This document shows, one piece after another, positions 1 through 6,528 of a DNA stretch of 8,098 bases. Origin of the DNA: Desulfovibrio sp. Dsv1 (lineage in GTDB: Bacteria; Desulfobacterota; Desulfovibrionia; Desulfovibrionales; Desulfovibrionaceae). The position numbers and the translations under genes are program-made. The notes beneath the pieces were generated by a model. The model was given only the letters and a program-made list of their open reading frames with translations. It did not search any database and had not been told where the DNA came from. Each line of letters begins with the position of its first letter. Position 1 is the stretch's first letter. The stretch lies in NCBI GenBank assembly GCA_000403945.1, contig APFI01000198.1, positions 1-8,098 of the forward strand, read 5' to 3'.

Positions 1-1
1 C

Positions 2-415
2 GTGGGCGCCGCGCTGCCCGATGCGCTGGACCAGCTCCTGGCCGGTCTGGCCCCCACGCCGCGCGGCCGCCAGAAGGCCTTCAACCGCATTCATCGGGGC
101 GCGACGCACTGGTTCGGCTGGTGGCTGGCCCTGTTCCTGGCCGCCCTGGTATCGCGTCTGCCGCAGCCGGGGCTGGCCGTGCTCACCGGCCTGGGTTTCG
201 GCGGCCTGAGCCATGTGGTTCTGGACATGCTCACCCCGCAGGGCGTGCCCCTGCAGCCCCTTTCGCGCAAGAGGCGTTTTTCGCTCGGGCTCTGCGCCAC
301 CGGCAGCGTGGGGGAATACTGCTTTCTGGCCGCCATCGTGCTGGCGGTCTGGTTTTTCATGGGCCGCGATCCGCAGCATCTTGTGCTGCGCCTGGGGCAG
401 TGCGTCCTTTTCTAG
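2..415 (+). CDS. YdjM-like membrane-bound metal-dependent hydrolase, 5' end cut by the window
   Basis: The visible 137 codons match the YdjM / 'LexA-binding, inner membrane-associated putative hydrolase' family, whose substrate is not established. Recognisable motifs, numbered from the GTG at position 2, are LPDALD at 5-10 (the usual N-terminal LPDxD-like motif), HRGATH at 31-36, and GGLSHVVLDMLTPQGV at 67-82 with the paired His and Asp typical of a metal site. Hydrophobic segments at about 38-55, 57-75 and 105-120 fit a multi-pass inner-membrane protein. In the family the LPD motif lies some 10-25 residues from the start, so the true start is probably just left of the window and the GTG at 2 is likely internal. 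The TAG stop is at 413-415. Family assignment is good; the biochemical role is unknown. Confidence 0.75.
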   Translation: MGAALPDALDQLLAGLAPTPRGRQKAFNRIHRGATHWFGWWLALFLAALVSRLPQPGLAVLTGLGFGGLSHVVLDMLTPQGVPLQPLSRKRRFSLGLCATGSVGEYCFLAAIVLAVWFFMGRDPQHLVLRLGQCVLF

Positions 416-439
416 GGCGTTTCGTCAAATTGCTCCAGT

Positions 440-479
440 GAAGGCGCGGGAACCAGTCGCATGATCCCCCCGCGCCTTC
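440..479 (+). terminator. 11-bp perfect inverted repeat after the hydrolase gene; possible terminator without a T-run
   Basis: GAAGGCGCGGG at 440-450 is perfectly complementary to CCCGCGCCTTC at 469-479, leaving an 18-base loop. It begins 25 bases after the upstream stop codon, where a terminator is expected, but no T-run follows, so it is not a canonical intrinsic terminator. A second smaller hairpin (TGCCGC/GCGGCA, 498-514) follows. It may act in transcription termination or as a 3' RNA-stabilising stem. Confidence 0.4.
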
Positions 480-603
480 CGCCGCCGTTTCACGCCATGC
501 CGCGCGAAGCGGCAAGGCCCGCGACCCGCCGGAAGAGAACGCGGGAAGGGAAGTCCGCCGCGCCGGGGCTTTACCCGTATGGGCCGGGCGATTAACATGG
601 GGC

Positions 604-1167
604 ATGGGCAATGCAACGCGCCGCGCGATTTTCCTGGATCGTGACGGCACCCTCAATCTGGATACGGGCTATGTGCACCGCGCGGCGGACTGGCGCTGGC
701 TGCCCGGCGCGCCCGGGGCACTGGCCCGCTTCAGGGCGGCGGGCTGGCTGGTGGTGGTGGCCAGCAACCAGTCGGGCATCGCGCGGGGCATGTTCGGCCC
801 GGCGGAACTGCGCGCCCTGGAGCGCTGGGTGGACGGGCAACTGGCCCCGCTGGGCGCGGCCCCGGACGCCTGGTACCATTGTCCGCACCTGCCGGAAATC
901 AGCGGCCCGTGCGATTGCCGCAAGCCCGCGCCCGGCCTGCTGCTGCGGGCGGCCCGCGATCTGGGCATCGACCTGGCGGCCTCCTGGATGATCGGCGACC
1001 GGGCGCGCGACGCGCGGGCCGGGCTGGCCGCCGGTTGCCGGGCCGTGCTGCTGCGCTCGGGCTGGGGAGAGAGGGAAGCGGCGGAGGCGCGGGAAAGCGT
1101 GCCCCGGGTGCCCGCGATGCCGGATCTGGCCGCCGCCTGCGCGTATATTCTGGCGCGGGAGGCGTAA
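604..1167 (+). CDS. gmhB: D-glycero-D-manno-heptose 1,7-bisphosphate 7-phosphatase (HAD family)
   Basis: The 187-residue protein removes the C7 phosphate of heptose 1,7-bisphosphate in the cytoplasm, a step of ADP-heptose synthesis for the LPS inner core. HAD motif I is LDRDGTLN at 11-18 (nucleophile D12, acid/base D14). Motif II is the SNQSGIARG stretch at 54-62, the motif III lysine is K107 in CRKPAPG, and motif IV is GDRARD at 131-136 with D132 and D136. The zinc-loop ligands C93, H95, C103 and C105 are present, in a loop a few residues shorter than in E. coli GmhB. The length is normal for the family. ATG 604 is the only ATG or GTG I find just upstream of motif I in this frame. The ribosome site is weak: only a G-rich stretch lies close by, and an out-of-frame ATG at 597 precedes it. 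The related HisB N-terminal phosphatase is the main alternative, but there are no histidine genes nearby. No operon partner is evident. Confidence 0.88.
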   Translation: MGNATRRAIFLDRDGTLNLDTGYVHRAADWRWLPGAPGALARFRAAGWLVVVASNQSGIARGMFGPAELRALERWVDGQLAPLGAAPDAWYHCPHLPEISGPCDCRKPAPGLLLRAARDLGIDLAASWMIGDRARDARAGLAAGCRAVLLRSGWGEREAAEARESVPRVPAMPDLAAACAYILAREA

Positions 1168-1446
1168 AAAGCCGCCCGCGGCCGAGACCCTCTCGCGCGT
1201 GTTCCCGCGGACGCGCGCGTCGGGGATAACGGCGCGCGGGCTTCGCCACGCCGGGCGACTATGCCGCTAAAACATATACGGGTTGAGTGGCGGCGGACTT
1301 GCCGCCTGCGGGACTGACCCCTCGATCTTTGCAATGCGGAGCCATGTCCGGTTTTCCCGCAATGAACGCCAGACCCGGGAGCGGGGAGTTTTTGCGGGCC
1401 TGAGCCGAAGCGCGCTCCGGGATTTCCGGATCCGGACCCTCTCCGG

Positions 1447-1470
1447 CCCCGTCGGCGATGCCGAACGGGG
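1447..1470. repeat. 10-bp hairpin with a three-base loop
   Basis: CCCCGT plus CGGC (1447-1456) pairs with GCCG plus ACGGGG (1460-1470), with a single bulged A at 1464 and the loop GAT. It is a compact stable stem inside the gene-free stretch. There is no adjacent T-run on either strand, so a terminator role is not supported. Confidence 0.45.
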
Positions 1471-1795
1471 AAAGCCCGCCGAATATATCGCGGTGACGGC
1501 CATCATCCGTGGCATGGAAACCGGCTCCACGCGGGGGAGTTTTGATATCCTCCCGTCCGGGGGGACAAGAATTGAAGTCAGGACCTCCGCATACGGTCAT
1601 GGGAACGGGAGAAGCCTTTTTCGGCCATTCCTTTTAATATTCCCGAAACACGGGGCGGGATGGAAAGGAAAGGGGGAAAAGGACGCCAGCCTCATGTTCA
1701 TGTTTTTCGCGTCCCGGAGCACAAGGATCGGCGGACCGCAAATCCATCGGACTTGAGCCGACGCGAGTTTTGTGCGCTTGCGACGAACCCCCAAT

Positions 1796-1813
1796 AGTGT
1801 TTTCAGTGTTTTC
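1796..1813. repeat. Tandem duplication of a 9-base unit
   Basis: AGTGTTTTC occurs twice back to back (1796-1804 and 1805-1813) in the AT-richer part of the gene-free stretch. The second copy's GTTTTC can also pair with GAAAAC about eight bases downstream. It may be a simple slippage duplication. Confidence 0.5.
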
Positions 1814-1925
1814 GGGAGGCGGAAAACGGCGCGTCCGAACAGTCCGTCTTCCGCTTGCAGGGTCCGCCTTGTGATGATGCTTCACCGGGAAATGCCATCA
1901 GAAAGGCATATGCCCCGGAAGCCGC

Positions 1926-1945
1926 GCGGGAAAGCCGGTTCCCGC
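1926..1945. repeat. Perfect 7-bp hairpin downstream of uvrC
   Basis: GCGGGAA at 1926-1932 and TTCCCGC at 1939-1945 form a perfect stem with a six-base loop. For uvrC, on the - strand, it lies about 110 bases past the stop codon. There is no T-run on either side. It could contribute to stopping or protecting the convergent transcripts, but this is a guess. Confidence 0.35.
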
Positions 1946-2057
1946 AAACGCCCTCATGGAACCGAAGCTCCCGGACGACCGGGCGCTGCGCGCCTTGTTC
2001 CCTCGGACGGGCTCGGGATATCCGGGCCGCGATGTCTTTCGCGGGGTGGCAGGGTCG

Positions 2058-3986
2058 TCAGCCCAGCCCGCCCAGTTTTTCCTTCAACAGCGCCGCCTTG
2101 GCCGGGCCGATGCCGGGCAGGGCGCGCAGTTCCTCCAGGCCCGCCGCGCGCATGGCTTCCACGCCGCCGAATTTTTCCCAGAGCAGCCGCGCCGTGGCCG
2201 GACCAATGCCCGGCAGGCGCATGAGTTCGCCGGAAAGCGCGGCCCCCTGGCGCGCCCGGCGGTGGCGGCCGATGGCGAAACGGTGGGCCGCGTCGCGCGC
2301 ATTCTGCAAAAAGAGCAATTCCGGCCCGCCTTCGCGCAAGGGCAGGGGATTGGCCCGGCCCGGCACAAAAATCCGGTCCGCCACGTTACCCGCCCGGCGG
2401 TCGGCCTGGCCGCGCTCGTCGCGGGCCTTGGCAATGGCCGCCAGGCTGAACAATCCCGTCTGACCCGCTTCGGCCAGGGCGCGCTCCACAACGGCCAACT
2501 GCCCCCGGCCGCCGTCGATCAGCAGAAGGTCGGGCCAGGGCGGGCCGCTCTCCAGCCGTCGCGCCACCCAGGCGCGCAGGGTGGCGTAGTCGTCGCCGCT
2601 GTCCGGCATGGCATAGGCCCGGTAGTCCGGGCGGCTGGGCCGGCCGTCCGTGAAGACCACCAGGCCCACTCTGGTCTGGCGGCCGCCGGTATGGGAAACG
2701 TCCACGCATTCAATGCGCTGCGGCGGCGCGGCCAGATGCAGGGCTTTCGCCAGGCGCTCCAGAATGGACCGCCCGTCCTGGCTCTCGCGGCGGCGCGCCT
2801 CCTCGCGGGCGTTGGACCGGGCCAGGTCGACAAGCTGATTGTCCGCCGCGTTCCGTGGAGCCACAATGCGCACCGGCCCGCCCCGGCGGTCCGCCAGAGC
2901 CTGTTCCAGCGGGGCCCTGCCGCCCGAAGCCCCTTTGGGGACGGCTCCTTCCTCCGCGGGCGTATGGGCGGCGCGCGCCGCCGTCTCCGGCGCGAGACTT
3001 TCCGCTTCTTCCGTGCCGTCTCCCTCCCCTTCCGGTTCCGGCGGCAGCCAGGGCAGCAGCACGCGCGGCGGCGGAGCGGCCTGGCTGTAGTACTGGCTCA
3101 CAAAAGAAGCCAGAAGTTCCGGCGCGTCCTCAAGGGTCAGCCCCGGCCAGTAAAAGGCCCGGCCGTCGATGACCGCCCCGCCGCGCACAAAGACAATGCC
3201 CAGAGCCAGCCCCCTGTCCGCCGTGAAAAGACCCACCGCGTCCATGTCGCCGCCGCCGGGCAGGACGGCGGCCTGCCGCTCCACGGTGCGCTCCACGGCG
3301 CGGATCTGGTCGCGCAGGGTTGCCGCCCTTTCAAATTCGAGATCCCCGGCGGCCCGCTCCATCTCCTCGCGCAGTCCGCGCAGCAGAGACCCGGCGCGGC
3401 CCTGCAGCAGCTCGCAGACCTTGCGCACCGCCTTATGGTAGGCCGTGGGCGTGATCAGCCCCATGCAGGGGGCCGGACACTGGCCCATATGGTGGTACAG
3501 GCAGGGGCGCACACGGTTTTTCATGGCCCGGTCCGAACAGCGGCGCAAGGCGAAGGCGCGGTGGATCAGCTTCCAGGTTTCCCGCGCGGAAAGCGCCGAG
3601 GTGAATGGCCCGAAATAGCGCGCGCCGTCGCGCCGGGCCCGGCGCACGATCTCCAGGCGCGGGAAAGGATGCTTGAGGTTGAGCCGGAAGAGGGCATACT
3701 GCTTGTCGTCGCGCAGCACGATATTGTAGCGCGGCCGGTGCTTCTTGATCAGGCTCGCTTCCAGCAGCAAGGCCTCTTTTTCCGTGGTGGTGCTCAGATA
3801 GTCCAGGCTGACCGCATGGGCCAGCATGGCCCTGGTTTTGGCGGGCAGGCCGTCAGGACGGAAATACGAGAGCACGCGCCGCCGCAACATGCGGGCCTTG
3901 CCCACATAGATGATGCGGCCCCGGCTGTCCTTGTACAGATATACGCCGGGCGTGAGCGGTATGCCGGAGGGATCGGGTTTCTGCAC
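2058..3986 (-). CDS. uvrC: Excinuclease ABC subunit C
   Basis: UvrC makes both incisions flanking a lesion in nucleotide excision repair, acting with UvrA and UvrB. From the GTG start at 3986 the protein has 642 residues (E. coli 610). The GIY-YIG nuclease (about 10-90) shows GVYLYKD, IIYVGKA, R37, E76 and N88. Four cysteines (C150, C162, C170, C174) match the family's iron-sulfur site. A UVR domain (about 203-232) contacts UvrB. The RNase H-like nuclease shows D429 in CVDVSH, D491 in IDGGRGQL and H568 in DAAHRF. Two helix-hairpin-helix motifs (about 589-608 and 621-640) share the core LPGIGPA. A proline/glutamate/alanine-rich insert (about 313-366) lies between the two halves. Longer reading back to 4232 is rejected because it crosses a terminator and the porin gene; LTPGVYLYKD sits at the usual distance from GTG 3986. 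TTG at 4004, with an AGG-like site upstream, is an alternative start. No clear promoter is seen; a GC-rich hairpin (4021-4040) lies in the leader. Confidence 0.96.
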   Translation of the reverse strand: MQKPDPSGIPLTPGVYLYKDSRGRIIYVGKARMLRRRVLSYFRPDGLPAKTRAMLAHAVSLDYLSTTTEKEALLLEASLIKKHRPRYNIVLRDDKQYALFRLNLKHPFPRLEIVRRARRDGARYFGPFTSALSARETWKLIHRAFALRRCSDRAMKNRVRPCLYHHMGQCPAPCMGLITPTAYHKAVRKVCELLQGRAGSLLRGLREEMERAAGDLEFERAATLRDQIRAVERTVERQAAVLPGGGDMDAVGLFTADRGLALGIVFVRGGAVIDGRAFYWPGLTLEDAPELLASFVSQYYSQAAPPPRVLLPWLPPEPEGEGDGTEEAESLAPETAARAAHTPAEEGAVPKGASGGRAPLEQALADRRGGPVRIVAPRNAADNQLVDLARSNAREEARRRESQDGRSILERLAKALHLAAPPQRIECVDVSHTGGRQTRVGLVVFTDGRPSRPDYRAYAMPDSGDDYATLRAWVARRLESGPPWPDLLLIDGGRGQLAVVERALAEAGQTGLFSLAAIAKARDERGQADRRAGNVADRIFVPGRANPLPLREGGPELLFLQNARDAAHRFAIGRHRRARQGAALSGELMRLPGIGPATARLLWEKFGGVEAMRAAGLEELRALPGIGPAKAALLKEKLGGLG

Positions 3987-4091
3987 ACCCCGGTTGTACC
4001 GCAAGGGCGCGGGCCTGCCAAGCCCCGCCCCCGGGGGGCTGACGACAACGGCATGCCGTCCCGTCCCGCTTCCCTTCCCGTCGCCGGGCGC

Positions 4092-4118
4092 AAAAAGGGG
4101 AGCCTTTTGCGGCTCCCC
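4092..4118 (-). terminator. Intrinsic terminator of the porin gene
   Basis: Read on the - strand, GGGGAGCC and GGCTCCCC (4111-4118 and 4097-4104) form a perfect 8-bp stem with a six-base loop, directly followed by five T residues (4096-4092). It begins 27 bases past the porin stop codon. It separates the porin transcript from uvrC, although read-through into uvrC cannot be excluded. Confidence 0.9.
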
Positions 4119-4144
4119 CCTGCATAAACCGGACTGAAGGCTGA

Positions 4145-5698
4145 CTAGAAGGAGTACACGAAGCTGGCGTTGATGTTCCAGGCGTCGTTGGTCTGCGGGA
4201 TGCTGCGGCCTTCCCTGTGCCGCGCGCCCCACACGGACTTGCTGGTGTCCAGCCAGAGGGCGATGTAGTCGGCTTCCACATTGATGACGAAGTTTTCGTA
4301 CATCTGGTAGGTGTTGGTCAGGCCGAATTCCAGAGCGCCGTCCTGAGTGGTCAGGTACATGGCTTCACGGCCAATGTTGCGGATATTGTAACCATCCTCG
4401 ATGTTGCCGTTCGCGTACATGCCGTTAAGGGACAGCTTCTTGGCCATGGTCGGGCTGTTGGTGCCGCCGATGTAGTTCACGCGGAAGGTGTGCTTGAGGT
4501 CTTCCACAAAGCTCATGTCCTTCAGGCGCGCGCCGATGCCCCAGGTGCCGCCCATGCCGTGGCCGATAGCGCCGTCGCGGGCGATGTAGCGATCGCCGTC
4601 AAAGGCGAAGTTGGAGAAGTTGTTGGTGTTGTTGGCGCTGAGGGTGGGCATGCGCTCGGAGCCGTCGGCCGGGTTGTCGTCGTCACCGGAACCGTACCAG
4701 CCGTACAGGCCGGGAGTGCCCCAATCCAGCTTGTATTCAAGGAGCAGGGATGCCAGCCAGCCCTGGCGGTTCAGGCGGCCATCGTCTTCCCAGGTCGCGG
4801 AACCGTAGTTGAAATCCCAGGCGAAACGGAAGGGATCAAGGACGGTCACTTCACCGGTCAGCCCGGCCCACCAGACATCGCCGTAGGAACTCAGCCTGCG
4901 CTTGTTCGTCGCGATACCGCCGTCCTTATGCAGGGCGCCGCCCACAGGCACCAGACCGGCGCGGGCATAGTTGCCCGTGCCCCAGGGACCGCCCAGGAAA
5001 TCGCCGCCCTGGCGGAAGGTATTCGGGCCGATGGCGGAATACATGCCCCAGGGGGTCACTTTCACGCCTTCAAAGGACAGGGGCACCAGCAGGGCGAAGG
5101 CATCCATGTTGTCCATGTAGCTGGTATAGTTGTAGCTGCTGCCGGCCCAGCTGGAATTGTCATTGAAGGGACGGGCCCAGAGGGCGGTCACGCCCACATT
5201 CTCGTTGAACTGGTAGCTGGCGGTGACGCCGGCCACGTCGTCATTGAGCACGGTGCTGCCGGTGGTGAAGCTGGGCAGCTCCACGCCCTGAATGCCCATG
5301 CGGAACTTCAGGTCGGTGTTCGGCACCATCCAGTCGATGTAGGCGCGTTTCACTTCAACGACGCTGGCGCCGTCGGCGCCCAGCGCGCCGCCATTGCGAT
5401 TGCCGGCCTTGCCCCAGAGCTGGTCGCCGATTTCAAAGTACACGGTGCCGGACAGGGCTTCGGATGCCACGGCGTCCAACTGCAAACGCACGCGCTGGCG
5501 GGCCTCGAACTCGTCTTCCGTGCCGTTGTAGCCGGTATGGCCGCCCTTGCGGAGCTTGTCGCCGGCGAAGTCGCCATGCATGCCATAGTCAAAGCTCATG
5601 ATCCACTGGCCCTTGGCCTTGAAATCAATGGCGCTGGCGCCGGTGGCGACACCGAACACCAAGCCCGCCGCCAACAGAAGCGTAGCAATCTTTTTCAT
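4145..5698 (-). CDS. Outer-membrane homotrimeric porin, Desulfovibrio type
   Basis: The 517-residue protein is predicted to form a trimeric beta-barrel channel for passive diffusion of small solutes across the outer membrane. A signal peptide occupies residues 1-23: positive KK at 2-3, a hydrophobic core rich in Leu, Ala and Gly, and ASA before the likely cleavage at A23/I24. The mature part alternates amphipathic strands with Gly/Asn/Asp-rich loops, is rich in aromatic residues, contains no cysteine, and ends in FVYSF, the terminal Phe expected for BAM-mediated assembly. I recognise it as the porin family abundant in Desulfovibrio outer membranes; solute preference cannot be read from sequence. 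ATG 5698 is supported by a strong ribosome site (GGAAGG, six-base spacing) and the signal peptide. The gene has its own promoter and terminator, so it is probably a single-gene, highly expressed unit. Confidence 0.93.
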   Translation of the reverse strand: MKKIATLLLAAGLVFGVATGASAIDFKAKGQWIMSFDYGMHGDFAGDKLRKGGHTGYNGTEDEFEARQRVRLQLDAVASEALSGTVYFEIGDQLWGKAGNRNGGALGADGASVVEVKRAYIDWMVPNTDLKFRMGIQGVELPSFTTGSTVLNDDVAGVTASYQFNENVGVTALWARPFNDNSSWAGSSYNYTSYMDNMDAFALLVPLSFEGVKVTPWGMYSAIGPNTFRQGGDFLGGPWGTGNYARAGLVPVGGALHKDGGIATNKRRLSSYGDVWWAGLTGEVTVLDPFRFAWDFNYGSATWEDDGRLNRQGWLASLLLEYKLDWGTPGLYGWYGSGDDDNPADGSERMPTLSANNTNNFSNFAFDGDRYIARDGAIGHGMGGTWGIGARLKDMSFVEDLKHTFRVNYIGGTNSPTMAKKLSLNGMYANGNIEDGYNIRNIGREAMYLTTQDGALEFGLTNTYQMYENFVINVEADYIALWLDTSKSVWGARHREGRSIPQTNDAWNINASFVYSF

Positions 5699-5704
5699 GG
5701 TGAA

Positions 5705-5714
5705 CCTTCCTTCC
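5705..5714 (-). promoter_or_regulatory. Strong ribosome binding site of the porin gene
   Basis: The - strand reads GGAAGGAAGG here, six bases before the ATG at 5698. The purine-rich repeated core fits a highly translated mRNA and fixes the start codon. Confidence 0.85.
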
Positions 5715-5718
5715 TTTT

Positions 5719-5739
5719 GTTCCCCATGACTGGGGGAAC
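5719..5739 (-). promoter_or_regulatory. Leader hairpin 2 of the porin mRNA
   Basis: On the - strand GTTCCCC and GGGGAAC form a perfect 7-bp stem with a seven-base loop, ending four bases before the GGAAGG repeat. It leaves the ribosome site single-stranded. It may stabilise the mRNA or present the ribosome site; no ligand-binding motif is recognisable. Confidence 0.55.
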
Positions 5740-5752
5740 GGGTTGTCGTAAC

Positions 5753-5776
5753 GGAAACGCCCGCGGGGCGGTTTCC
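5753..5776 (-). promoter_or_regulatory. Leader hairpin 1 at the 5' end of the porin mRNA
   Basis: GGAAAC plus GCCC on one arm pairs with GGGC plus GTTTCC on the other (10 bp, one bulged base at 5770, three-base loop). If transcription starts near 5782-5785, this stem begins within about 10 bases of the 5' end, a position known in other outer-membrane protein mRNAs such as E. coli ompA to slow 5'-dependent decay. The role here is inferred. Confidence 0.5.
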
Positions 5777-5788
5777 GACCGCAGTCGC

Positions 5789-5817
5789 AATTTAAGAAAT
5801 CCCCGCGTGCATTGCAA
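5789..5817 (-). promoter_or_regulatory. Sigma-70-type promoter of the porin gene
   Basis: On the - strand TTGCAA (5817-5812) and TAAATT (5794-5789) are separated by exactly 17 bases, and each matches the -35 or -10 consensus at four or more of six positions. Start of transcription would be near 5782-5785, giving a leader of about 85 bases. The -35 hexamer is itself a palindrome. Confidence 0.65.
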
Positions 5818-5827
5818 GTCTATTCGT

Positions 5828-5880
5828 GCAAAAATTTTTACTCTTCAGGGCCGTGAAAATGACGCAAAAAAATTTTTACC
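5828..5880 (-). promoter_or_regulatory. Two near-identical A/T-tract elements upstream of the porin promoter
   Basis: GCAAAAATTTTTAC (5828-5841) recurs as GCAAAAAAATTTTTACC (5864-5880), with A/T junctions 38 bases apart. Relative to the predicted start the first copy lies at about -46 to -59, where an UP element would be contacted by the RNA polymerase alpha subunit, and the second at about -82 to -98. They may boost transcription, bend DNA, or bind a nucleoid protein or regulator. Confidence 0.5.
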
Positions 5881-6240
5881 ATAAAATCAGCCTGTTGAAT
5901 TTCCCCGGGATGGAATTTTTTTTTATTTTTCCTGACATGCCGGAAAGAGGCGCGGGCAGACAGTCAGGCCCTTGCCGGCGCCCGCCGTCACCGGGCGGAT
6001 GGCGACCCGTTGTGGCCGGCTGGTTTTTGGGGTCTCCTCGGCGCCGGTATTTTCTCCTGATGAGGAAGGCGGGGTTGTGACCATGAACACAAGCATGCGC
6101 CCACACCGACGGGGAGGAACGGGTATGGGGATTCCCCGCGCCGCGGCGGCCGGGAGATGGTCGCGCCGCCCAGAACCGCGCCGCGCGCCGCGCCTCGGCA
6201 GGGAGCATTCGGGGCCCTCTCCGCCCCGGGCGTTCTCCTT
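5881..6240. other. Gene-free stretch between the porin upstream region and the trpB relic
   Basis: No recognisable coding sequence is present. The - strand frame of the trpB relic stays open to 5923, but its residues after about 6241 resemble no known protein. A T9-A-T5 run at 5916-5930 makes the left part strongly AT-rich. The right part (about 5940-6240) is GC-rich. A purine-rich GGAGAGG followed by ATG at 6208 (- strand) resembles the start of a gene following trpB, but the peptide it opens is not recognisably TrpA. Confidence 0.5.
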
Positions 6241-6462
6241 GCGCGCCGCGCGCATCAGGGCCGCCACCCGGGTCACATCCCTGTCGCCCCGGCCCGAAAG
6301 ATTGACCAGCAGAACCCTGTCCGGAGACATGGCCGGAGCCATCCTGATGGCCTGGGCCAGAGTGTGCGCGGTTTTCAGCGCCGGAATCACGCCTTCATGG
6401 CGGGACAGGGAGAAAAGGGCATCCGGAGCTTCCCGGTCCGTGACGCTGACGTATTCCGCCCG
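6241..6462 (-). pseudogene. trpB: Decayed C-terminal fragment of tryptophan synthase beta chain
   Basis: Translation of the - strand from 6462 reads like the last fifth of TrpB, the PLP enzyme that condenses indole with serine. AEYVSVTDREAPDAL is followed by FSLSRHEGVIPALKTAHTLA (6414-6355), and then by LLVNLSGRGDRDV near the end, matching the family's SRHEGIIPALES and VVNLSGRGDKDV. An in-frame TGA at 6477-6475 lies just upstream. I find no trace of the PLP-lysine or glycine-rich core region between there and the purM stop, so roughly the first 300 residues are missing. The family's usual Glu after PAL is Lys here. No stop codon occurs at the normal C-terminus; the frame runs on to 5923. No start codon or ribosome site is present, so it is not expected to make an enzyme. 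Its edges are approximate. Confidence 0.82.
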
Positions 6463-6528
6463 GCAAAAACCGGATCACGCTGCCCGGGCAATTCACGGAT
6501 GCTTCCCCATGCCCCGGGTCTCAGTGTC

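Larger units (their letters stand above)
1168..2057. other. 890-base stretch with no recognisable gene between convergent gmhB and uvrC
   Basis: Open frames exist here (for example + 1283-1756, - 1259-1600, - 1634-1885), but their translations match no family I know, have composition typical of random reading in GC-rich DNA, and lack convincing ribosome sites. The middle part (about 1600-1850) is visibly more AT-rich than the flanking genes. I see several small hairpins, listed separately, a 12-base palindrome at 1425-1436 (TCCGGATCCGGA), and a GC-rich stem CGCGCGT/ACGCGCG at 1194-1217 just after gmhB. No tRNA, rRNA, SRP RNA or tmRNA signature is visible. A decayed gene or an uncharacterised small RNA are both possible. 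Confidence 0.6.

Noticed and set aside
597..644. Short out-of-frame ORF overlapping the gmhB start
   Set aside because: Only 15 codons with no ribosome site; nothing supports translation or a regulatory role.
1283..1756. 157-codon open frame on the + strand in the gene-free interval
   Set aside because: No ribosome site, no recognisable domain, and composition like random GC-rich reading. Kept only as part of the unexplained interval.
1660..1797. 45-codon frame ending in SRREFCALATNPQ, reminiscent of a Tat signal
   Set aside because: The twin-Arg-like motif is not followed by a hydrophobic stretch and the frame ends at once; chance is more likely.
1956..4127. 723-codon open frame on the + strand
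   Set aside because: It is the antisense shadow of uvrC; GC-rich codon bias keeps the opposite strand open. The uvrC strand encodes a full, motif-complete protein.
3987..4232. N-terminal extension of UvrC to an upstream ATG at 4232
   Set aside because: It would read through the porin terminator (4092-4118) and into the porin coding region, and the added residues are not UvrC-like. The GIY-YIG domain begins normally from GTG 3986.
4217..5884. 555-codon open frame on the + strand opposite the porin
   Set aside because: It is an antisense shadow with repetitive Gly/Ala/Val/His composition, no signal peptide and no family resemblance.
5897..5930. Hairpin plus T-run on the + strand as a terminator
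   Set aside because: The stem is imperfect and there is no + strand gene upstream to terminate. The T-run is better seen as part of the AT-rich region upstream of the porin.
5876..6208. Possible trpA start after the trpB relic (GGAGAGG then ATG 6208, - strand)
   Set aside because: The translated peptide lacks the TrpA N-terminal pattern in any frame, apart from a short PFLPVG-like string that could be chance.
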